The notes: generated by a model not told the origin, from the letters alone. Positions 10,509-23,055 are shown, counted from the stretch's first letter. The stretch is DNA of 64,000 bases from Cylicocyclus nassatus (GCA_958299035.1 CATQJL010000001.1:47122444-47186443), one strand, 5' to 3'. Program-made: numbers and translations.

Positions 10509-11523
10509 TGTTTTGCGGCTATCAGCGGCACCAAAATTTCATGTGCGTAGGACTGCGGAGTAAGACTATTTGAGACTATTAGATCAATCCGCGAGCTGCC
10601 GCCAGAGTTGTTTTCTGTGATGTATGCCAACTTGGCGGCATCTATGTTGCCACCGGTAGGGTCACTACGGCCTAGAGATCGAGTTCGTAATTCTTCCCCT
10701 TTCTCTTTTTGTTTTGCCTTTTGTCATTTTTACAGGCTCGTTGTCGACATCTCGGGGCACATTCCTCAGTTGGTCAAGCGAAATGCGCTTATGCTTAGCA
10801 TTTGCGTTGACCCGCTTGACCAAAGCGCCATTATCATACAGCTTAGTTACACTAGATAGCCCTGCCTATCGGAAATCATCTTGGGGAGTTTCGGAGCTTT
10901 TCCCGTGGTCATCTTCGGGTCGCCTGAAATCAACGTTCTCTCGTTGACTTTGCTATTTTCAACATAGTCAAGCTTCGCCCGACAAGCCTTCCCTTTCCGT
11001 GCGCGCATGTATTTATGAGTCATGTGCACGTCGCCACAACTTATTTTTATTCACCTTTTTCCATTCAAGAGGTCGAGGCACTTTTCGGCATTTGAACAAT
11101 GTGTGCGCTTTATCGTTTTTGAGCAGTGTAGTGGGGCTTCTTCTACTAACTCAGCTTCTTCTGCTAACTCAGCCTTTCCTCACTTGCCTACTCCTTCTCC
11201 GACACATAACCTGTTAACGAGAGTTTTCGCCTTACCGTTCGCAGCGCTGCAATCTGCACTGAGAACAGACTTATGGCTAGACCGCAACACCTGTGTCTGT
11301 TCAGCCAAGGAGTCAGTCTGCTCCAGTCCTTTGTTTGCCCTGTCTGCTGTAGACACATGCTTCTACATTGGCCTGTCGTAATTCCATAGCCGTGTTAAGT
11401 TTTCTGGCGCGCTTGCTATGCTCCCTTCTTGTGGCTTCCTTTCGACCCGGAGTTGACCTCTTCACGGATCGAGTAGCGAATGCGTGCAGGGCTTCCCCAG
11501 CACTATTCTATCATCTCCTCCTT

Positions 11524-11772
11524 TCATAACGAAGAAGGAGCACGGCGTCGAGGTCCGCTGCCTATTTCCAAGGTCAGACGAAGGCCACCTTTGAAACTCA
11601 TCAAATTGCCGGAAGCATCGTGAACTGGGGAATTCCTTTGCGGAATCTCTTCCACATCTCCATCTATGTCAAAGCATTCTCGCTGTGCTCTTAACAGCAG
11701 ATGCAAAAGCATGATACTAATTTGGGATCCAGAATCTACCAGTGCTTTCTTTTTCCGGCAAAGGAATCTCAC
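11524..11772 (-). pseudogene. Retroelement aspartic protease fragment
   Basis: The minus-strand frame contains ALVDSGSQISIM (catalytic Asp near 11736-11734), then HDASGNLMSFKG about 40 residues later, the usual spacing of a retropepsin core. The frame stops soon afterwards and neighbouring sequence needs frameshifts, so it is a relic. Known role of the family: processing of gag-pol polyproteins. Confidence 0.6.
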
Positions 11773-11884
11773 GGTCTCTCATTTCTGGCTGCCCACTAAA
11801 TCGCTATCTTCTTTCCTGTCTACAGTACTATATCCAGCGCCGCACTACCGTACAAAAGGAACTAGCATCACGTTCAATTGTGCG

Positions 11885-13090
11885 TTAATGTTCTTGCCTC
11901 TTTGTAGAACTTCCCTTAACTCCCTGGAGTGTACTGGGTCTGCAGAGGTTCGTTTCAGTCGCTTCTAAAATGTCCAGGCTTTTTGCGATTGTGACACAGC
12001 AACTTTCAATCTTCGATCCTTTTTGCTGCCCGTTTCGGTTCGGGTTTGACCTTGCTGAGTGGTCCTGTTTTCTTGCTCTATTTCGGAATGAGTCGAGTAC
12101 TTCCGTCCTTGTGGCATTTGACATCTTTCCATTCCCTGCGGAACAGGTCTCAGCTTACTCGTGGCCTCTGCTGCAAGTGTAGTCCCATTTCCCTAAATTT
12201 CTCAGTTCGCTGTGCAAGAGCTTTTAGCTTCTCATAAGCCTCCTCCGCCGGATTCTGTTCTACTTCCGTGAAAAGTTGAATGTACCTTGGCCATTCAGTG
12301 AGTTTTGCAAATAGCTCTTCAGTGCGCAACATGGAAGGTTCCCTTTCCTCCAATTCTAATAGATCCTTGTTAGCTGTTTCAACCGCTCAGAGTACTGCGA
12401 GATAGTCCCGGACGACATAGTTTTTGAGGCTAACGTATGCCTCCATTCTGTTGGCAGACTCATTCTCTTTAAATTTCTTTTAATGCGTTCACAAAATCTT
12501 GAAATGTTCCTTACCGAATATCCATAGGAAGAATCTCCACTATAACCCTGGGTTGCTCCGCTAACCTGCATAAAAGTGGATAAGCATCTCGTCACTCAAG
12601 TTCAATCCACTATTAGGTTGTAAGAAAGTTCCCGGGCACTTTTGAAAATTTCATTATCAGACGCATTTTTTGGCACTCGGTCAAACTTTGTCACCAAGTT
12701 TTTTATACTGTTCAGTAGAGGGAAACCTGAAGTTTTCAATACACTTTCTGACTTGTATCGAAGCCAAGACGCGTTTGATCTGCACATCAAGAAGGGAGAT
12801 CTTTCCAACCACAAAAATTTCGCAATTTATCTTCCCGGGGTCAATTTTTTGTGCAGTTCAAAGAATTTCGCCCAAATTATGGGTGATCTGTTTGAGAAGC
12901 TGTTAACTTCTGATTCGCAGCTGCGCTCGAGTTTTGCGATTTGCGCTCAGAAACTACAAGCTGTCGAACTTGCCTCTGACTGCAACTATTTCGCAGCTGG
13001 CGTCGCTTCTGCGGGGATCGCCACACCTGGATGATGGGTCCAAAAGATGTGCAAGGCATTACCCCTACAATGTTCCCAATAATCAAAGAT
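11885..13090 (-). pseudogene. Gag-like fragments of the LTR element
   Basis: Minus-strand pieces in different frames look protein-like (for example TEELFAKLTEWPRYIQLFTE near 12320 and ERIKRNLKRMSLPTEW near 12480) and lie upstream of the protease, where gag belongs. A poorly preserved Cys-rich patch near 12010 could be a zinc knuckle. Stops and frameshifts throughout. Confidence 0.4.
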
Positions 13091-14500
13091 TTAGTCCTTC
13101 GTGTGCAGAACTAGAAGACCTCAAACTCATTTACCGAAAAATGGTGTATTTTTAGGGCAAAAAATGGCCGATTTTTCAAACGTTCTGCAGAAAATTTTTT
13201 GCAGGTGGTCCTTTAAAAATATGAATGGTCTTCATAACAGCTCCAGCAGACCTCTATATAAATACGCCATCTGGGCCTACCAGTTCTCATCCTGCCTGAG
13301 ATAATCCTGCACAAATAGGCCAATTTTCGCTACGACCTTTTCCCCTTCTGCGCATGCTGTTGGACTGTGAGGTACGCAGAAGTCAGCAAGACAAGTTTAG
13401 TGGCTTCTCACCAGCTACTCTCTCTGTAAATGGGGCTCCAGTTTCTTAGGGGCTTCATTGGAACGCATTTGCTTCAGCGCGTCTTGGAAATTGCCCGCAC
13501 TTCTGTCACCTCCTGCGCCTCACCATGGTTTTGAAGAGTATTATTCCAATTATTCTTATCCTTCTCCATATACGCGGCTCTTCTACTTGCGAGTTGTCGA
13601 CTTCTAACCCGAGGATGCGCTGTGCGCCCTCCACAACTTACTTGAGTTGAGTCTACCGCAAGAAGATGTGACAGTTTTCTCGTCGCACTATCGTACCGCG
13701 CTTATTTTAAGGTTTCAACCAAATTTTTTCCCATCTGAACCAAATTAACACTTTTTGTTATTCATATCTTTGACTAGCTGCTCAATTTTGCCGACTTCTA
13801 CTTTTCGTCCGTTACATACGCTATCAATTTGAAGAAGATCGGCGCTAGTGCTTCTAAGGCTTTTCTTATTTTCTGCTTTCCGCGTACCTTTCCATACAAG
13901 GTCGCAAATCTGCTGGGTATTCGCCCATTTTGACAAGCACAACACATATCTGTGACTGCTTTTCCACTAGCTGACGCACTTGCTGCGTCAATCCGGCAGT
14001 CTGCGCTCAAAGGTCCTCAATGGCTCGCCCTCTTCGCCCATGATGATCGTGGCTTCCATTTCTTCATCAATGGATTTTGCCATATCCTGCAAAAGAAAAA
14101 AATATCAGCCTTTATAAGTTTTTCCGTTATCAATCAAACGTGCAGGGATTCTTGACAGCTTCCTGCTTTACTCGCTGTGAAGCTTTCTGCTTCTAGCAAG
14201 TTCGCCTACGGTGGTGTACAGGTATCCTCTACTTGCTGAGTTTCATTTACCGAGGCTTTTGTGCCGGGATGCGTATAAGGGCGTTTCACAGACAGCTGCG
14301 GATCCACTAGCACTTCACCCCACGGTGATTCCCAGATACCCCTCGACAAAAGATTCTTGTATCTGTTTGCGAGTACCGGCCTTCCACAGATGATCTGTGG
14401 ATAGTGAAAAACTAGACCATAGCCCACAAGCGAAAAGCAAAATTTACCCGACAAAAAAATTTTGTAAAAATTTTTAGCCACGTTCAAGTTGCCGCGCCTG

Positions 14501-14707
14501 TGTCCGGTGTTTGGTGGAGGGACCACGTGCGATCGAATACACTTCCTAGTGCGGAAGATTTATTAGCAGTAGAGATTACAGGAATACAGCCGATTGAAGT
14601 TTATCCAAAAGAACAAACTGAAACTAACTAATGAAACACTCAATCACGTTGCACAACATGACATGTTATCCATTTGGTAAATGTTAACAGATCCAAGTGC
14701 TTCTTCT
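14501..14707 (-). repeat. 5' LTR of the decayed retrotransposon
   Basis: A direct repeat of 8992-9211 with substitutions and a small deletion near GAAGTTTATCC. AATAAA (minus) at 14564-14559. The first base of the TG start is mutated. The inner neighbour on the minus strand is CAGGCGCGGCAACTTG, a candidate primer-binding region that I cannot match to a tRNA. Confidence 0.65.
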
Positions 14708-17237
14708 TCTTTAGATGAGATCTCATTATCATCCTAAAGCTTAGAATCTAGTGTCAAGATGACACTGCGGAACGACGGTGTTTCTGTAGTGTAAATGGGA
14801 AAAAAGAGAGGTAAGCATGTACCATAACCGCACTTTAGGAAAGACTTCGAAAAATCGCTTTCAACTTGGGCTGTCATACTCAGTCCTTATAGGCAGGCCA
14901 CTCGAGACAGCCGCTGTCGAAAAATTCGCAATTTCCTAGTTCCAAGAACAGTTTGGAGTGGGGATCAAATGCTTGGGAAGATTCTATAATCTGATCAATT
15001 GCAATACTCCAGTCAATAACAGATTTTCAGATTGAAGCAATAGCGCCCTACAGAGGAATTCAGTATGGACAGACGAAAAAAGTTATTTATCTTACATGCT
15101 TTTCAACAATCCCACCAGCTCCGTAGTCATAATTGGCGAAAGGGAAAAGTATCACATATCCCATTTTCCAATAGTGGAGGTGCATTAAAGATAAAAGTGA
15201 AAGGTCAAGCCAAGGCTCAGGCGCGTTCTTACAAAAAGAAAACTAATCCGTGCGAGCATAGTTGTTGCTTTCAACTTTCCTCGTTAGAGACCTTTGTATT
15301 TCGATATAGAAACCTGCACAGCGAAGAGTAATTTGGGCACTGCTATAACAAAGAAGACTTCACTTTTTCTAGTATCCACAATATCTTCGGGGAAGAAACG
15401 AGTAAAGCATTAGGTTCGCTCAAAATTTTTTCGTTTTTGGACCGCAGATCCCATGGTGTGAACATCAAGAAACACTTTAAGCAGTGCCTCACTGCAGAAT
15501 CTCTTCATCTTTCCAGCATTATCAGTTGTGGAGCTTTCAACCAGCGCTGAGCTAAACACCGGAGAACACGGGAACACCTTTTATTTTCATATTCAAAGTT
15601 TGTCTACTATCAATTGTGTTTGAGTCCCTTGGAGGTGCTTTGCCATCAGGTAAGGCAAATCATTTGCAAACTGAACGACTTTCTATTACTAGACTAAATG
15701 AGCTAAAGACCAAAGTGGCAAACAAATAATAAAACTGCTTAGGCGTTTCGGCTACTGCGCCTTCGTCAGAGCTGCTGAAACTACCGCCAAAAAAGCACTG
15801 ATGCGACCACTGGCGTTCACTATCCAGAGGATATTGGTAGGTAAATTAAGCTAACCCTGCTCCCTTGTTTGATTGTAGTCACTGAGGTCTTGATAAGATG
15901 ACAGATCACTTATAATAGTGACACAATCATCTTTTCGATTCATTTTTGGTGAGCGGGTGGAGATGAATGCCTCGAGATCCTATATATTAAGATGTCCCAG
16001 AAGTAAACTTCTTTTCTGTTCTTTTAATAACTTTCGTAAGACCTTACCTGACCTGCTTAAACATGATAAGTATCAATTAACACGTTTCGGACCGGTGCTG
16101 CACATGGTGCAGCACGCTGCTTTGAAGGATCTTTCTGGCGTTTACAGGAGGTTTTCTTTTTGTCCAAGGTTATCAAGTCAAAGGTCTAAGCTCCTTCTTC
16201 TCAGATGACTCTGTAGAGCTGTGCCGCACATATTTGTTTAGGAGATATGAGGACAAAACGAACAAGAGTTACAACGAAGTGCGGCAACGCGAACGACGCG
16301 TGCGACGTCGCAACTTTTCCTTGCTTCGATTTCAAAGGGAAAAACCGTGGTTTCAATAATGATGTGTACAGTGTACAACTTAGATACTTTTGATTACTAT
16401 TTGAAACTGAGTTCTTTCTCCTATCTTTCAAGAAAGCACAAAAGTCCCTCTCAAGCGACAAAATTCAAACACTTCGAATTCACTCAGAACTTTGGGTATG
16501 GAGCTTATCTGACATGCTGGTTACAAATGTGGCCCACAGGCTGCGAGATAAGGTCCCTTTGAGGCTAACGGCCGAAAGTACACTCTTTTTCGCCGCGCGC
16601 GATTTCGCGGTCCGAAACGTGTTAAAGATCCAAAGAGTCCTGGATCAAAAGATTGTAGATTAACGACAAAAATTGTCTGCATGTAAGACGAAATCCTAAA
16701 GCGGACTCGATTCACTTTCCCAGTGCTTGCTTACTATGTGTCAAGCGAAGGCAATGATTATAAGCTTATTAGATTCAACTCTGAGAGCAGTTCTCGGATT
16801 AGCACAGCATTCCCGAATGGAGATTTGCGAAGCATGAGTGGTTGGTTGACTGCTCTATTGAAATAATGTAAAAATCACAGGGCACCCCAACTTTCATATC
16901 ACAAGGTTGAACTGGTAAAGCTCTTGTAAGTTGATAGACCCCTCTAAAGCGTTCACGAGTTTGCCAAGGTATCTTTGACTTACATCGTAAAAGCATACTG
17001 TTGCTATTGACAAAGCCCTGTAAAATGATTTGATGATTTGTAAAGTTTGTTTTGACCCAAAACTTGAAACCGATGTGTCAAATAACGAATTTTGGTTAGA
17101 AACGATTTTTGCAGTGCTCAAAAAGTCACATTACTCTACAAAGATACAAAAATGATGAAAGCTTCATTTCGAAACTGCTCAAATGAAGACATTCATGATT
17201 CGGAGTAGTAATTTTGTTCAAAATCAACACATAATAC
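14708..17237. other. Mostly unassigned; hammerhead-like motif at 15745-15769
   Basis: No gene is recognised in this 2.5 kb. On the minus strand 15769-15745 reads CTGACGA, A, GGC-GCAGTA-GCC, GAAAC, the arrangement of a hammerhead ribozyme core found at the ends of Penelope-like and related retroelements. Stem I does not pair and an extra A precedes stem II, so any ribozyme is probably dead. Confidence 0.35.
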
Positions 17238-18190
17238 AGGTTGTCTCAAAATAATGTACTTACTGTTAGATTGTAAATAACTCTTTTGTAATGAAGTGTT
17301 TCAGATAACAGACTGCAGGGCAAATACCGTGTTATAACTATTGGGTACCTCGAAATTTTATCGAAAGATGATGTGAAGCTGCTGGTTACCTCGTGTGTTG
17401 AAAATATACAGGGTATCCCAAAAAATGTACTTACTGTTTGATTGTAAATAACTCTCTTGCAATGAAGTGTTTCGGAAGCTTTAGGTACCATTTTGTAGAG
17501 CTGGCTTCAGCTTAGATCCACAATAAGGAGCGAATCGCCGAATGCTTTTCATTACTGTAAGATTACGGTGGAAACTTCAAGCATACGGTGTCACTGTGAA
17601 AAAAGCTGCGGCAAAAATTTTTGAATAAATTTGAAATCTTGTATAATAGGGTTTTAGAATTTATGAGCGCTGTGTTCGAAATTTAACTATGTACAATATT
17701 TCGAAGCTTCCTAAATGGTGTAACTGCACTTTTAGGAACATTGAAAAAAAGCCGTTATTGCTTATCTCGCATGGCTTTCGAATGAAGCATTATCATAAGT
17801 TGCGAATTTCTCATTTAGAATCAGCAACGCTAATTAGCCCAGCGTGAAATTTTTCAGGTTGTTTTGTTTGCTTTCTGAGGCAAAACATGGCCTTTTATTG
17901 CTCAACCCCCTCCAAAGTTCCCACTGTAATCCTACAGGAACGAAGAGCGGTCGGTGATTTGCTCTATACGGTAAATCTAAGTTGAACCTCGCTCTACAGA
18001 ATGGCACTTAATGCTTCCCGAAACACTTCATTACAAGGGAGTTATTTACAATCAAACAGTTCTGTACATTTTTTGGGACACCCTGTATATTTTCAACACA
18101 CGAGGTAACCAGCAGCTTCACATCATCTTTCGATAAAATTTCGAGGTACCCAATAGTTAAAACACGGTATTTGCCTTGCAATCTGTTATC
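17238..18190. mobile_element. Nested palindrome, CAGGGTGTCC fold-back family
   Basis: The outer arms (17304-17406 and about 18090-18190) are near-perfect inverses containing CCGTGTT, TAACTATTGGGTACCTCG and CGAGGTAACCAGCAGC. Immediately inside sits the family terminus TACAGGGTATCCCAAAAAAT (from about 17407), inverted as ATTTTTTGGGACACCCTGTA near 18088. To the left, 17238-17303 is a direct duplicate of the same terminus (ACAGGTTGTCTCAAAATAAT). The result is one long inverted repeat centred near 17747. No coding capacity. Confidence 0.65.
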
Positions 18191-18731
18191 AACCGAGCTT
18201 CCTCAAGATGCCTTTCAAAATAATCTTCTTATTCTTCATTCGAAATGATGTGAAAAAACCATGTCATTGTTCAGAAAAAGCAATGATTTAATGGTGTCAT
18301 GCATCTCATAAAATGATCTTTTCATCATCTATGCGTTAACGAAACATAACTGGGTTGTTGATTACTTTCGAATCCATCATAAAACAGTCGTGGCAATCTT
18401 CTGCTTGCTTTTTTATTTTTTGCGTAACCGCTTCAAGTGAGTAAGTTGTTCGACCAAATTACTTGTACTACGCTACTACTCAGGATTTTTATAAATAAAA
18501 ACCGGATCACTCAGTGTCTCCATTTGATTCATTTCCGAGTGTTGTGTTCACTCAGTTATTTGCTAAATCAGCTTTTTTCAAAGATGTATATTTTCAATGG
18601 TTGCAAAACATCAGATAGCAGACGGGAAATATAAAAAGATCACACTGGTAGAGTCAAAGAGCAAAGGCAGCGCAAGAATAAGCAGCCTCATACGTGCTGC
18701 ATATGCGCTGCGGAAATGATAAAAAGATTAG

Positions 18732-18782
18732 CGTTCTGCATTTGTCGAGGAACTATAGGCAATCCTCGACAAATGCAGAACG
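18732..18782. repeat. Perfect 20-bp hairpin, 11-nt loop
   Basis: CGTTCTGCATTTGTCGAGGA (18732-18751) is exactly inverted at 18763-18782 around ACTATAGGCAA. Isolated, compact and perfectly paired; a small hairpin RNA or a tiny snap-back insertion both fit. Confidence 0.7.
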
Positions 18783-20681
18783 TCAAGCCGCCAGCAAAAA
18801 ATGTCAAGCTTTTGGGATGCCTTCAACTGCTGACAGTGTTTCTGCAAGATATTAGGGTGAAAATGGGACACCTCAGAATAAGTGTAGATTTCTCAAGAAA
18901 GAGAAGTGAACGAATTATCCAATTGTGATAGGTATCAGAATATATTATTCTCTTTCAACAACACCCATACAAGGTATGTAATCAACATACTTAGTAGTTT
19001 TTATATTTGTCGTAATGCAAAGTCAGTCACTTCGACAAATTATGAACTTCGAGCTGTATCTGCACAGTGAAACATGTGAGACCATCCAAAGTATCACTGC
19101 TGCAATGGGTGAAGGTACAGTCATCAAACCCACGATGAATTGCTGGCCGCAGCGGCTAAAGTCGGGAGATATGGTCATTGGCATTTTCTGTAAAGAAGAT
19201 GCGTGTTATTTACTTTTTTGCAAGTGAGAGTACGTTATCTGCTACCATCTGATTAAGCTCTTTACGCTCTATCCTTCCATATGCAGTTTACCTCAAGTTT
19301 CATGTGTCCTCGAAAGGCACGGATTTAAACATGATTTTTTGGTTTTTGTTGCGTTAAAAAATCGCAATTTTTGAAGTATTTTGATTTTTATCCAGAATAA
19401 AAAAAATCCTATATTCAATATACTGGTTGAAATAGCATGAAGATTTCTTCTAAGTGATATGTCAATTGCTTCATGACTTTACGGTATAGCAGCGCAAGAA
19501 TGAGGGATGCTCAAAAAACCCTGTTCGAGCTCTTTATGGCGCCACGCGCAGGATTGTGGGAGAGGAGCGTTAACGCTTTACCAGAATAATCGGCGAAGGT
19601 CGCTCCTGTAAGCGACGTTTAGGTTGCAGCCTGCTTGTTGTTAATCGGAACAAAAAATTTCAAAATGTGGTGAAAATCAAGCTGTTCCATTTTTTGCCGC
19701 TCACCCTAATAATTTGAAACATTACGGCAGTGAGAATTTGCATGGCTAGAGTTTATACTCTCTGTAGCGCTCACAGGTTGCTCCTGGAAGTGGAATCTAA
19801 TTTCTCAAAAAGAAAACCTTCTACAGTCGGGTTTTGTAGCTCAATATGTGTGCTGCACACCACGTGCGGTTCTCGATGATTTCTATATTTAAAACTTGCA
19901 GGTCTCAGAGAAATTTCTTCTTCTTTCCAGCTTAATTTTCTTAGTGATAGGTATGAGTTCACAATTCAACATCTTCTCAGTTCTCCTAAGACTAGCATCA
20001 ACGAAAAGCTTGTGTGTTTTTCTCGCGCATTGTGCAGACTCCCATACAAAGTGACAGATGCCTCTCCTAACAGTTTGCCTTGACTGCACTACATTACACT
20101 TATTTTGCCGCCTTGTATCCCTTGTTTATTCAAGACTCTTGCAGAAAAGGAAAACTTTCTTCACACCAATTCGGGATGCATGCGAAAATGTGAAACCATG
20201 CCTTTTCATTGCCAGCCATGCAAACATCGAACGACAGCAGTGCATTGTTGTTATGGAGAAGCAATGCAGAAGGCTATCTCTTTGTTGTGTGACTCTCTCA
20301 ATTTCGGAAACATTCTAGTGCTAGCATTAGTCATGCTTACTTCTTAAAATCCTACTAGGAATTTTAAATAAGATCTCTAGTGTAGGGCTTAAGGTCTCCA
20401 GATACGTATTGCAAACATAACTTCTAAATAACGGTTTTTCACCCATGTTAGAAATAAATAGCTAATAAGTTTTGTCGCATTTTTTGGTTAAGTCTTTTCT
20501 TCCTATCATATGATGAGATTGAGGAAATGTGCATAGACTTCCGAGCTTTTGGTCTCTTTACTAAGTTTTTCATTCCCTCAATTTCAGAGATATCAAGAAA
20601 ATTTCGGTAATATTAAAATTGCGGAGGGGCAAGTCCAATTTTGCCATTTATACTAGGGCAAGTTTTAGATCCAGTATAATA
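18783..20681. other. No feature recognised
   Basis: AT-rich unassigned DNA. Small plus-strand frames near 19015 and 20058 show no known domain. Confidence 0.45.
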
Positions 20682-21580
20682 TCAGGTTGTCCCCTACGTT
20701 CCTTCCGTTTTGTATTTCATTACAATCACATACACTTCACATTCTAGATAGGTCGTATACCGTTCGATGAACCAAAACAAGCTTGCTTTTGCACCAACAC
20801 TTTGATCCACCTCGTTTCAGAACAAAAACCAAGGAAGTGAACTGCTCAAAAATTGGGAAAAATCGTAACTCCGTCCAAAATAATTTTTCAAAAATTCTAA
20901 CTTGCTTACGTATACATCATCCACATCATACATTCATATATGCCATGTACTTTTTTCTTGGTCAGAAATCAAGAAAACGAAGATTTCACTGCTTTTGCCA
21001 AAGTGAACCTTGCTGCCTCCAAATGAGTGACTGTATACTGGAAGTCTGTGGAAGTAGGGACTAAAATTTTAAGCTCTCCATAAGCTTTATTTCTCGAAAA
21101 AATTTCCAACATAGCTTCCCTTAGTTGGCTAAAATTACGCTAAAACTCATACTTATCGAGAACAAAAGTTTGTGAAGAGCTGAAAATTTTAGTCCGTACT
21201 TCCACGGGCTTGTATCATACAGCCACTTTGGGGGCAGCACAGGTTCACTTTAGCAAAAGCTGTAAAATCTTCGCTTTCTTCCAAGGAAGGAGTACGACAA
21301 TGGCATATATAATGATGATGGGATAATGTATGCGTGAGCAAGTTAGAATTTTCGTAGAATTATTTTGGACGGAGTTAGGATTTTTCCTCGATTTTTCGTG
21401 CAGTCAAATCTTTTTGGTTTTTGGTTAAGACTCGAGGTGGATCGAAGTGCAAAAGCAAGATGATCATATTGTAGAGCTTATAGGTCTATCGAACAGTACC
21501 TGGCAACCTACTTAGGAATGAGAAGTGTAGACTTGATGCAGTTGAAATTCAAAACGGATAGAACTTATAGGACAACCTGA
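20682..21580. mobile_element. Fold-back element with TA target duplication (899 bp)
   Basis: It starts TCAGGTTGTCCCCTACGTT after TA and ends AGGACAACCTGA before TA (21581-21582). Both arms pair through almost the whole element: AAAACGAAGATTTCACTGC versus CTTCGCTTTCTT, AGCTCTCC versus AAGAGCTGAAAATTTTAGTC. The turn lies near 21130. TA duplication and TIRs suggest a mariner-type non-autonomous element. No transposase. Confidence 0.7.
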
Positions 21581-22136
21581 TACTTGCTTGAAAATTTACG
21601 TAAGTTAAAAGATTGCTATAGCCTTTGCAGACTGCTCAGAAGTTAGAAACATTTCGAAAACTTTTCTAAACGTGACGATAACGTCGAGACATCCAAAGGC
21701 ACTCCTGAGAGAGCATGATCAGTAGACAATCCCGGACTTCGTGGAATATGGTCCCTTTATACAAATCATTGCTTTAAGGGTTGCCTACCCAGCAATTCAA
21801 AGTAAGGCACGCACTACTCAAGTACGCGAGACGACGGAAGTCATCGCGAAAAAAACCTCGCTCGCTTTTGCGAAAATGAAAGTAACCAGTTGGTGAAAGG
21901 AAGTTAGCAAGCAGAAACAGTGACGGTAGCTATAAAAGTGATTAGTCTGATGTTCTGTTCGTTGTGTTTTTGAACAATAACGAAGGGAAGATGGGAGCGG
22001 AGCAAAAAAACTAGAAATGGTTTTTCCTTCTTGATTTTTGCAGCCTGAAGTTGTTCGGATCCTCTGAAATTGGAATTAGGAGTAGGAGCGCTGGAGATTA
22101 GAAGCTTGCAGATGCCTAACAAGGGAAGCTACCTGA

Positions 22137-22594
22137 GTTAGCTCGGCCTTTTGGCAAGTGACATGGATATTCTGAATCAGCTTTGAACGTTGATTTCAAA
22201 TATGCAGTTCCTAGCGGCCGAGCACCATTCCGAAGCGAGTTATGGACTTTTTCCTGCGCGAAATTGGCATACTCATCGACACACTGGCATCACAGCATCA
22301 TCACCTAATGCTATTTAGCACTAGCTGATCGCAAGTGCTGAATAGTACGCTTGCGATGAGCTTCTTTTTAGTGAAAAAAGATTGGATCGTGTTATTTCGA
22401 TACCTCAGCGCATTTTTCTTGCAAATTTTTATTTACAGGCAGCCTTTCCATAATCAGTAGTATGCCAATTTCGGGCAGGAAAAAGTCCATAACTCGCATC
22501 GGAATGGTACGCTGCAGCTAGGAATAGCGTCGTTGAAATCAGCGTTCAAAGCTATTCAGAACATATATGTCTTTTGTAAAAAGACCGAGCTAAC
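22137..22594. mobile_element. Fold-back element, GTTAGCTCGG family
   Basis: GTTAGCTCGGCCTTTTGGC on the left is inverted at the right as AAAAAGACCGAGCTAAC. Arms pair for about 190 bp (CGAAGCGAGTTATGGACTTT versus AAGTCCATAACTCGCATCGG) around a loop centred near 22370. Related to 5604-6030. Confidence 0.65.
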
Positions 22595-23055
22595 AAGGAA
22601 AGCGTGTTTAGTCGAAGTGGCTTTTTCAGATGATACCCACACTGCTTTGAAGGGTACTGCACGGTGATTCCAAATCTGCCTCCCAAATCTGCCAAGCGAC
22701 TCTGCACGCCGAATCATGACCGCTTTTTGGAACGAAAAATGAATGCAGAATTTAGGTAAAATCGATTATTACAATTTTTCCAGCGCTCAGATAAGGCAAT
22801 GTTAAGCATTGCATATTAGAAAAAATGTATCCATTGCATAAATGGCTCTGATACTTGACACTGGACCATTTGAGCAAATTTGAGCAATCTTGCTTCAGTT
22901 TTGCTTTCAATTTTTTGACCTAAAAAACGCCCATAACTCGGCGTCCAGAGCCGCTTGGCAGATTGAAGACAGATCTGGAATCATCGCTTAATGCTCTTCA
23001 AAGCAGTATGGGTCTCGCCTGGAAAGGTCACATCGACTACACACGCTTCCCTTGT
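22593..23055. mobile_element. Fold-back element, ACAAGG(G)AAGC ends
   Basis: ACAAGGAAAGCGTGTTTAGT at 22593 is inverted as ACACGCTTCCCTTGT at 23055, with inner pairing of CACTGCTTTGAAGGGTA to CTCTTCAAAGCAGTATGGG and GATTCCAAATCTGCC to AGATCTGGAATCATCG. It abuts the previous element, whose outside left also has ACAAGGGAAGC (22119), so one may have inserted into the other. Confidence 0.6.

Larger units (their letters stand above)
8992..14707 (-). mobile_element. Decayed LTR retrotransposon
   Basis: Directly repeated ends of about 207-220 bp (8992-9211 and 14501-14707) flank a 5.3-kb interior. The LTRs carry AATAAA on the minus strand, and the interior has a DSG-type protease frame and upstream gag-like fragments on the same strand, so the element reads right to left. 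I could not find a convincing reverse transcriptase or integrase, so it is badly broken or internally deleted. No clear target duplication. Superfamily undecided: the protease fits Ty3/gypsy-like or BEL/Pao-like nematode elements. Confidence 0.6.
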
